Part shown: positions 31,026 through 36,459 of the stretch, piece by piece
Layout of the letters: the number at the start of each line of letters is the position of its first letter
Numbering within the stretch: the stretch's first letter is position 1
Source: Bacteroidales bacterium UBA1756
GTDB lineage: Bacteria > Bacteroidota > Bacteroidia > Bacteroidales > WCHB1-69
Length of the DNA: 36,459 nt
NCBI GenBank assembly: GCA_002314795.1
Contig: DCHI01000058.1
Location: forward strand, 1 to 36,459
Reading direction: 5' to 3'
The notes under the pieces: generated by a model
The model's input: the letters and a program-made list of their open reading frames with translations, nothing else
What the model was told of the DNA's origin: nothing
Databases searched by the model: none
Position numbers and translations under genes: made by a program

Positions 31026-32216
31026 TTATTTACTTTTTGTTTCAAGTTGCAATTTAATATCATTCAAAACATTCATATAATTGATGAATGCCTGATAAGG
31101 TGAGGCATAGACTTCAAAGTTTCTTTTCACCATCATTTCTTCCAACCATTTGTTATTCATAAAGTTAAAATGGTCGGCGGCCTGAAGACGGAGCCAATTC
31201 AGCTTGGCTGTTTCATTGTTGGATTCCAAATAGAGCCCCTCCAATTTGAAGAGTTGCTCAAAGGCCTCCTGCTGCATTTCGTTGCCTAACCACTCCGTCG
31301 TATCCTTCTCTTCTCCTGAACAGGAAATCGCCCACGGAATATTCAGCGTCGTGTTCTTTTCTTCTGAATCTTCAATGGAACAAGGCAGAATCATTTGGTA
31401 ATTCTCCGATTCTGCAAAATGAGAAAATAGCGATTGGAAGAAATCGAAAATGCCCGTCTCTTTCGTATAATACTCGCCAATGGTTTCGTAATCGAAGCCA
31501 AAATTGATATGAGGAACGTCCGCTGGAATCGCATTCAAGAAGCTCATATATTTTTCTGCCGTCAACGGAAACTGGTCCCAACTGTGGTCATTGAAACGGA
31601 GGGCGATGTCGTCACACAGGGCGTAGTTTCGTAACAAAAGTTTCAAGTCCGTCTGGAACGGGTTGCAATACAAGAAACCGGGATCTTTCCACGCCAAAAT
31701 GTGCTTGGCCCCTTCCGTCAGTACCGTCTTGTACCCCATTTCAAACAGCCATTCGCCAATATCATCGGAATAAATCAGTTCCGTATTGCAAAAGGCGGTC
31801 GGTTTGATTCCGAAAACGTCTTGCAAAAGTTCCTCTTGCAGACGCACCTGTTCCACAAAACTATTCTTGCTGTGCAAGGCCGCGAGACTATGAGTAAATG
31901 TGCTTCCGGTAATTTCAACCTGTCCCGTGGAAAGCAGCTCTTTGAAACTGTCAATAACCTCCGGACAATAATCTTGGAAAAGCTTGATGGAACTTCCGGC
32001 AATGCTGAAACTGACGGATATTTTTTCCGGATATTTCGAAATGAGGGATTTCAACATCCGGTTTGCCGGCAGATAACAGCGTTCCGCCAATCGGTTGACC
32101 AAGTAGCTGTTCTGAAATTCGTCAAAGTAATCGTGATGAACGTTGATGTCAAAAAATCGGTACGTTCTTAAACGATATGGCTGACTAATTTGAAAATGGA
32201 AGCATATTTTTTGCAT
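31026..32216 (-). CDS. Glycoside hydrolase family 57 alpha-amylase-like
   Basis: A 396-aa cytosolic enzyme without signal peptide, expected to act on alpha-1,4-glucans such as glycogen or imported maltodextrin. GH57 features include CFHFQISQPYRLRTYRFF at the start, TGSTFTHSL (103-111), the nucleophile Glu146 in CNTELIYSDD, TEGAKHILAWK, and the acid residue Asp242 in FGFDYETIGE. The frame extends another 74 codons upstream to 32438, but that part lies inside pfp in another frame and is low-quality Ser/Thr sequence, so I start at ATG 32216, 13 bp after pfp. Co-transcription with PFK couples glucan breakdown to glycolysis. Confidence 0.9.
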   Translation of the reverse strand: MQKICFHFQISQPYRLRTYRFFDINVHHDYFDEFQNSYLVNRLAERCYLPANRMLKSLISKYPEKISVSFSIAGSSIKLFQDYCPEVIDSFKELLSTGQVEITGSTFTHSLAALHSKNSFVEQVRLQEELLQDVFGIKPTAFCNTELIYSDDIGEWLFEMGYKTVLTEGAKHILAWKDPGFLYCNPFQTDLKLLLRNYALCDDIALRFNDHSWDQFPLTAEKYMSFLNAIPADVPHINFGFDYETIGEYYTKETGIFDFFQSLFSHFAESENYQMILPCSIEDSEEKNTTLNIPWAISCSGEEKDTTEWLGNEMQQEAFEQLFKLEGLYLESNNETAKLNWLRLQAADHFNFMNNKWLEEMMVKRNFEVYASPYQAFINYMNVLNDIKLQLETKSK

Positions 32217-32229
32217 AGACGCAATCTTG

Positions 32230-33468
32230 TTAGAGGTCTTCGGGAATAACAGTGGGGAAACTATGGTTGAACTCCATACGGAACGGTTTCCCGATGATGT
32301 TGGTAAGGAAATCGTTGTACTGTTCAGTGAACTGGAACGTGTTCGTGTCGTAATAGTCGGCGGGAAGCGGGAAGTTGCCGATGTTCCCCATATCGATGGC
32401 GGTCGTGTGGTACTCTTCCAATTCGTTGTAAGGGACAATGTCTTTCAAAACGGGCATTTTTCCGTAATCTTGGCGGAGAAGGAGGTCGGTCACTTTATCG
32501 GCCAAGGTTGCGGTCAATCGGCGGTCGTACTCGTAGCATTTTCCGGAACGCGGAATGTAGCCGGAAATCTGGCCGCGGGCTTCAATGCCGGTATGACGGG
32601 CGATTTCGGAAGCAATCACGCCACTGATTCCGCCGAAACGGGGATGACCGTATTCATCGAGTTCGGAGCTGGCATACACCATTTCCAATTCTCCCTTTTC
32701 GTCGTTCCACCAGCGCACGCCTTCGGAAACGGCGATGATGAGTTCGCGTTTGGGTGAACGGAGGAATTGCTCCTTAACATATTCAAAAAAGAAATCCTTG
32801 CGTTCCCGCGTCATCGGAACCTCCGGAATGAGGGAGATTTGTGCGCCGCCGAAAGAAGCGGTTCCCGTAAGCCAGCCAGCGTCACGCCCCATCACTTCCA
32901 GCACCATAATGCGCTGGTGGGACTCGTTCGTCGTGTGAAGTTTGCTGGTGAGTTTCTTGATGGACATAGCGGCAGAAGCGAATCCGGGACACAAGACGGT
33001 TTCGTTATCTTGTCCGTTAAAATGATGTATCGTTCTGGTTCTCAAGTCGTTGTCGATGGTTTTGGGGAAACCGATAACGGGGATTCCGTATTTCTCATAC
33101 ATTTTCTTGGCAGCACCGTTGGTGTCATCGCCGCCGATGGTTACCAAGACATCAATCTTGTATCGTTCGATGTTTCGCAAGATTTGCTGGGAACGGTCTT
33201 CCGGATTTTTCTTGCTCGGAAACGGATTGGTACGACTGGACAGAAGTCCTGTTCCGCCATAGATTCCGTCGTAAGGGATGTTGGTGAGATCAACGAGGTC
33301 GCCGTCTCCCAAAAGCCCCTTCCATCCGCGGAGGATTCCGTAAACCTTGTAACCGAGCATAGAAGCGCGGTTGCGAACAAATTCGATACTTGAGTTGATG
33401 GCCGGTGTGTCGCCGCCGCCTGACAAAATGGCCAGCGTCTTGCCGGCAAATAATTTTTCTTGAATCAT
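32230..33468 (-). CDS. pfp: 6-phosphofructokinase, pyrophosphate-dependent type
   Basis: Phosphorylates fructose-6-phosphate to the 1,6-bisphosphate. Two diagnostic positions indicate PPi rather than ATP as phosphoryl donor: IGGDDTNG (111-118), with Asp where ATP enzymes have Gly, and PKTIDND (135-141), with Lys where they have Gly. Other motifs are SGGGDTPAINSSI (16-28), MGRDAGW (193-199) and YIPRSGKCYEYDRRL. Its 412 aa are typical of the compact PPi-PFK clade. The reaction is near equilibrium, so it can serve both glycolysis and gluconeogenesis. The GH57 gene follows after 13 bp. No clear promoter box is visible upstream. Confidence 0.93.
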   Translation of the reverse strand: MIQEKLFAGKTLAILSGGGDTPAINSSIEFVRNRASMLGYKVYGILRGWKGLLGDGDLVDLTNIPYDGIYGGTGLLSSRTNPFPSKKNPEDRSQQILRNIERYKIDVLVTIGGDDTNGAAKKMYEKYGIPVIGFPKTIDNDLRTRTIHHFNGQDNETVLCPGFASAAMSIKKLTSKLHTTNESHQRIMVLEVMGRDAGWLTGTASFGGAQISLIPEVPMTRERKDFFFEYVKEQFLRSPKRELIIAVSEGVRWWNDEKGELEMVYASSELDEYGHPRFGGISGVIASEIARHTGIEARGQISGYIPRSGKCYEYDRRLTATLADKVTDLLLRQDYGKMPVLKDIVPYNELEEYHTTAIDMGNIGNFPLPADYYDTNTFQFTEQYNDFLTNIIGKPFRMEFNHSFPTVIPEDL

Positions 33469-33507
33469 ATTTGGATTTTATTTTTTATGACAATGAAAAA
33501 TAGCAGG

Positions 33508-34227
33508 TTACTCTTCATCGGATGAGAAGTACTCTCTCCAGAAAGCTTGTAAAGCACCTTGTACCACGTGGCCCGGGTCTTTTCGAATGTTTGTTTCTTC
33601 TTTTCCCATCTCCGTGTAGATAGCATTGAGCATATTGTTGGTTGCAGTGCCAAGGAGATCGTAACTGACAAAGCCGGCCCCCGACTCGTAGTAGATGGTT
33701 TTGATCTCGTTCCACGTAGCGTTAGCGCCTATGGCTTGCATTCGGTCGGACAGTGCGCTGGTAGTGAATGACTGAACCGTGGCGGCGCAGCTGACTTTGA
33801 AATAAGAAGTAGCAGCCGTGTAGTCATCGGTATAGACTAACGATTCGGGGTCTCTAAAAGTGAGTGAGGAGATGGTTGTTTCGAAGTTGGATGACAGTGT
33901 GTTGCCAATCTGTTCGCAGGCGCGATTGACCTGACGTTCCAGTGTGTCCAGCAAGTAGCGCTTGCCGTGTGCGTCCAATGTGTCAGCAATTGTTCTCAGT
34001 GCCGACGAAGAGGAAAGGGCAAGTTTATATTCCGTACTTTCATAAAATCCGTCGGGGACGCAAAGATGGTTCAGTGCGGTGTCTTTGGATACCTGAAGGC
34101 ACGCGCGGAGTGAGGTGGTTAATTCGGAGTTGGTGCGAAGTTGTTCGACGTAGTCACCGGAAGAGTCCCTGCAAGACCACAGCGTAATGGAAGCAAGGAA
34201 CAAACAAAAATAGGTCAGTTTTTTCAT
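33508..34227 (-). CDS. DUF4197 lipoprotein
   Basis: A 239-aa lipoprotein; the signal peptide ends at LWSC with Cys19 lipidated. The remainder matches the DUF4197 pattern: TSLRACLQVSKDTAL, NRACEQI, TFRDPESLVYTDDYTAATSYF, and the final NNMLNAIYTEMGKEETNIRKDPG. The family is periplasmic and helical with no known activity. It is likely monocistronic from a -7 element at 34245-34252. Neighbouring genes give no functional clue. Confidence 0.87.
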   Translation of the reverse strand: MKKLTYFCLFLASITLWSCRDSSGDYVEQLRTNSELTTSLRACLQVSKDTALNHLCVPDGFYESTEYKLALSSSSALRTIADTLDAHGKRYLLDTLERQVNRACEQIGNTLSSNFETTISSLTFRDPESLVYTDDYTAATSYFKVSCAATVQSFTTSALSDRMQAIGANATWNEIKTIYYESGAGFVSYDLLGTATNNMLNAIYTEMGKEETNIRKDPGHVVQGALQAFWREYFSSDEE

Positions 34228-34244
34228 AATACAAAAATTGGCTG

Positions 34245-34252
34245 CAAATTTA
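34245..34252 (-). promoter_or_regulatory. -7 element of the DUF4197 gene
   Basis: TAAATTTG on the minus strand, 18 nt upstream of the ATG, matches TAnnTTTG. Confidence 0.6.
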
Positions 34253-34379
34253 CACTAAAAAGATGAATGACTGACAGTTTGTCCAAATTAAATTTCAAGC
34301 ACGAAAAAAATTATAATTACTTAATTGTTAGATTATTAAAAATAAATTGAAGTTATCTGTCGCAAAATGATTTTTTTCG

Positions 34380-34387
34380 TACTTTTG
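34380..34387 (+). promoter_or_regulatory. -7 element of an orphan plus-strand promoter
   Basis: TACTTTTG matches TAnnTTTG. No plus-strand gene follows; a structured stretch ends in a long hairpin at 34509-34555. I see nothing in 34253-34379 apart from AT-rich sequence. Confidence 0.6.
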
Positions 34388-34393
34388 CGGCCT

Positions 34394-34556
34394 CCAATTA
34401 AGAGAGAACAACGCCGCGTGGGGAGACGGATTCTGTTTGAAAACAGTGTGAAAACGCGGACAATTTGATTTGGCAGTTTAATTCTTTCACTGGAATTTTA
34501 TTGTTAATAATGATGTAGGGAGAGTTAGCGTAATGCTGGCTCTCCTTACATCATTT
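34394..34556 (+). ncRNA. Candidate structured RNA of about 160 nt
   Basis: Inferred from the promoter at 34380-34387 and the terminal hairpin at 34509-34555. By eye it folds as a closing helix GAGAGAA/TTCTTTC (34402-34408 with 34483-34489). This encloses a stem CCGCGT/ACGCGG (34414-34419 with 34455-34460), capped by CTGTTT/AAACAG (34433-34438 and 34442-34447). No ORF of note is present. I do not recognise it as SRP, tmRNA or RNase P; 6S-type RNA cannot be excluded. Confidence 0.45.
34509..34555. terminator. 21-bp hairpin, likely transcription terminator
   Basis: Arms 34509-34529 and 34535-34555 pair over all 21 positions (three G-U) with loop GTAAT. Only a short T-run (TTTT, 34553-34556) follows, so it may also be a processing or stability element. 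Confidence 0.6.
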
Positions 34557-34639
34557 TAGCACCTAACAATTTGGGAAATAACAAGTTCGAATTTCCTTAT
34601 TTGTTTTCATATTGCAAAAATCGTAGTTAATATGGCAAA

Positions 34640-34674
34640 AATAAAAAAGGACTAACTCTTATAAAGTCAGTCCT
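34640..34674 (-). terminator. Intrinsic terminator after the DcaP-like porin
   Basis: On the minus strand an 11-bp stem beginning AGGACTGACTT, loop of 5 nt, ends AGTCCT and is followed by TTTTTTATTTTT. It closes the VOC-porin transcript. Confidence 0.85.
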
Positions 34675-34710
34675 GAATAATTTATATATAATTTATTAAA
34701 TATCAATAAA

Positions 34711-36063
34711 TTAGAACGAATAAGTAAGCATCATATCAATACGGTTGGCGTGGCCAGACGTAAGTTTGTCCTCCCAGTCACGATTGTAACGTTTTCCGTA
34801 CAAGTACTCGATACCAAGCGTGAAATCCTGTGTAACCATCCAGAAAAGACTGGTGGCGAGGTAACGGGAACTGGAGTAATTTCCGCAGTCTTCCACATTG
34901 AAATCAAATCCCTTGAGACGGAGCAACCGAGAGTAACCGTAAACGACGGAGATGGCCCACTTATCCTCCTGATTCTTATTGGCCCACGTATATTGTGCGG
35001 AAAGGTAACCGCCATAATTCGGAACCGTGGAAAGGTATTCCTTGTTTTCTTGCCCTTCGCGACGGTCGATGATGCGAATCATATTTATTTGGGCACTTGA
35101 CAAATCGTTGATGTAACTGGCGATGCCGCGTCCAGCGACGAACTGACCGGAAAAGAGAAGCCCCTTGCAGGGACGAATAGAACCACTCAAAGCAACGCCG
35201 TAGCCGAACTGATGCTTTGTGGTATAATCCACATTATTCCCCGCCGAATCTTTCTGATACTCAATATATCTAAGCGTACGGAAGAGACCACCAAGTTGTA
35301 TGTGGCCAATCTTTCCCTTATACTTGAAGTGGGCGATAAGGTCCGGAATATTCTGCCACTCCGTACCATAGTTCTTGCTATTCTTGAGCTCGAAAGAGGG
35401 CAACTCCGCAGAAAACGTAACGTCCCATTGTTCAGGCAGGGGCAATCGGTAAGCGATTAACGGCTGACGGACAGAGATTTCAGTATTGGCGCCTTCCAAA
35501 TCCACCGTGCGCGTACCAGCGGCCAAGTCCATAAATTGAGACCACGTATGACCAACCGTCAAACCGCCGTATGAAAAGTAGGCGTGACGCAATATGACAC
35601 CGGTGAGGGAAGATGCCGGAACTCCTAATTCAATATAGGCGACCACGGATTTATTACCGACTTTTCCAACCGTACGGAAATGCAACTTGGTAGCTCCCAT
35701 CGTGTAGCCAAAGTGCGTCGCGTAATCGGTAGGGACCGAAATACTGAACATTTTGAACGAATTAGCATCGACGCCGCCGTTGAAATCAAAGAAACCCGTA
35801 AAATGCAACGTACCACCTATTCCGAAACGGAAGTTGCGTTTCTTGTCTTCAACGGTAAAATGTGCTTCTCCTTTGTCGGTATAAACTTTCTGAAAATAAC
35901 CACGATCGGGTTCTTCGAACGTACTCTGCTCATTTTCAGGAACTACGCGTGCTGATTTTTGTTTCTTAACAGAATCTTGCGGAACTGTTTTTTGAGAATA
36001 GACGAAAGGCGTTAATAAAATCAAAAAAACAATAAGGGCTAAATGTCCAAAATTCTTCTTCAT
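34711..36063 (-). CDS. DcaP-like outer-membrane porin
   Basis: A 450-aa protein with a signal peptide (MKKNFG, hydrophobic core, VYSQ at about 24). A short linker precedes a barrel whose strands include RFGIGGTLHFTGFFDF, GNKSVVAYIELG, and LTVGHTWSQFMDLAAGTRTVDLEGANTEI. That last segment, with its constriction-loop pattern, recalls DcaP-type porins for small anionic solutes. It ends in SF as barrels do. I start at ATG 36063; the frame opens three codons earlier at a TTG. It follows the VOC gene by 14 bp. Substrate unknown. Confidence 0.85.
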   Translation of the reverse strand: MKKNFGHLALIVFLILLTPFVYSQKTVPQDSVKKQKSARVVPENEQSTFEEPDRGYFQKVYTDKGEAHFTVEDKKRNFRFGIGGTLHFTGFFDFNGGVDANSFKMFSISVPTDYATHFGYTMGATKLHFRTVGKVGNKSVVAYIELGVPASSLTGVILRHAYFSYGGLTVGHTWSQFMDLAAGTRTVDLEGANTEISVRQPLIAYRLPLPEQWDVTFSAELPSFELKNSKNYGTEWQNIPDLIAHFKYKGKIGHIQLGGLFRTLRYIEYQKDSAGNNVDYTTKHQFGYGVALSGSIRPCKGLLFSGQFVAGRGIASYINDLSSAQINMIRIIDRREGQENKEYLSTVPNYGGYLSAQYTWANKNQEDKWAISVVYGYSRLLRLKGFDFNVEDCGNYSSSRYLATSLFWMVTQDFTLGIEYLYGKRYNRDWEDKLTSGHANRIDMMLTYSF

Positions 36064-36077
36064 AAAAATCAATTAGG

Positions 36078-36431
36078 TTATTTGTGAAATTCTTTAAAAC
36101 AAATATTATTCCCATCGGGATCCTCCACAAAAGCAACGTGCCCGTATCGTGTTCCGATGGCGCTGGTGCATTTCAGACCAAGATGTTTGCAAAGATCCAA
36201 TTCTTTCCTCAAATCATCTACAACAATGCCGAAAGAATACATTCCAACGGGAAACATATCGCATTCAATGAGTTCAATATCGACATAATTCCCGTGCATA
36301 ATTTGAATCTTTCCCATTTCGCCAGCATCCGTATAGAGGCCAATTCTATAACCTAAAACATCCCGATAAAACGAGATGGACTTTTTCAAGTCTTTAACAA
36401 CGAAGGTCACATATTCACCTCTGTCTCGCAT
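36078..36431 (-). CDS. VOC (glyoxalase/bleomycin-resistance) family protein
   Basis: A 117-aa single vicinal-oxygen-chelate domain: YVTFVVKDLKKSISFYRDVLGYRIG at the start, MYSFGIVVDDLR in the middle, and YGHVAFVEDPDGNNICFKE at the end. Metal-ligand candidates are the Glu in DIELIE, His in YGHVAF and Glu in CFKE. The first ligand near the N-terminus is Thr (YVTF) rather than His or Gln, so classical glyoxalase I activity is doubtful. It is the first gene of the VOC-porin pair; only 28 bp of upstream sequence are available, with no promoter visible. Confidence 0.88.
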   Translation of the reverse strand: MRDRGEYVTFVVKDLKKSISFYRDVLGYRIGLYTDAGEMGKIQIMHGNYVDIELIECDMFPVGMYSFGIVVDDLRKELDLCKHLGLKCTSAIGTRYGHVAFVEDPDGNNICFKEFHK

Positions 36432-36459
36432 ACTAAATTAATTCAAGTTTCGCATGTTG

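Noticed and set aside
32217..32438. 74-codon upstream extension of the GH57 frame
   Set aside because: It lies within pfp in a different frame and is Ser/Thr/Arg-rich; GH57 homologues begin at the MQKICFHFQ segment.
1..36459. CRISPR arrays, tRNA/rRNA genes, insertion sequences, prophage or integrase genes
   Set aside because: I looked for regularly spaced repeats, cloverleaf signatures and transposase motifs and found none; the only repeats are the short tandem arrays, the 17-nt pair and small palindromes.

Overview
The window is a chromosomal stretch from a member of the Bacteroidota, most likely order Bacteroidales. The evidence is consistent. At least a dozen upstream regions carry the Bacteroidetes -7 promoter element TAnnTTTG. 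There is a carboxypeptidase-regulatory-domain TonB receptor, a type IX secretion (T9SS) type-B sorting domain, a DcaP-like porin, a DUF4197 lipoprotein, and the rpsL-rpsG-fusA-rpsJ gene order without tuf. Base composition and codon use look uniform. I see no insertion sequence, integrase, CRISPR array, tRNA or rRNA. Most genes lie on the minus strand.

Layout. 1-336: 5' part of an AlbA_2-domain protein. 401-832: dUTPase (dut). 833-1155: gene-free stretch with an orphan plus-strand promoter and a terminator, a candidate small RNA. 1156-6356: a four-carbon acyl-CoA module. 3-hydroxybutyryl-CoA dehydrogenase, crotonase and CoA-transferase subunit B form one operon. CoA-transferase subunit A lies 2.2 kb upstream, separated by a receiver-only response regulator, kdsA and a 5-formyltetrahydrofolate cyclo-ligase with an unusual N-terminal extension. 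6581-8050 (plus): a tyrosine-type phosphatase and a MESH1-like small alarmone hydrolase. 8060-9451: exported alpha/beta hydrolase. 9534-12997: rpsL-rpsG-fusA-rpsJ, closed by a terminator where most relatives continue into rplC. 13223-15529: a large membrane-anchored protein I cannot assign. 15709-18574: peptidase E, then recA with a TPR lipoprotein. 18749-25480: TonB receptor, lytic transglycosylase, uvrA and udk, apparently one long transcript. 25556-26809 (plus): arginine deiminase, fired from a promoter mirrored against the TonB-receptor promoter. 26877-30960: outer-membrane barrel and a 1112-residue T9SS cargo protein. 31026-33468: pyrophosphate-type phosphofructokinase and a GH57 amylase. 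33508-34227: DUF4197 lipoprotein. 34228-34710: gene-free, with a second candidate structured RNA. 34711-36431: DcaP-like porin and a VOC/glyoxalase protein.

Metabolically the window suggests a fermentative anaerobe. It has crotonyl-CoA/acetoacetyl-CoA interconversion with CoA transfer (butyrate- or lysine-type fermentation), PPi-dependent glycolysis fed by an alpha-glucan hydrolase, and arginine deimination.

The least expected signals are non-coding. First, four minus-strand genes (dut, ctfB, the 13223 orphan, pepE) end in short tandem repeats of 7 or 9 bp whose first unit begins exactly with the stop codon. Second, two promoter-plus-terminator units have no gene in them. Third, a perfect 10-bp inverted repeat forms two back-to-back overlapping promoters at 25499-25536. 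None of these could be tested computationally here.
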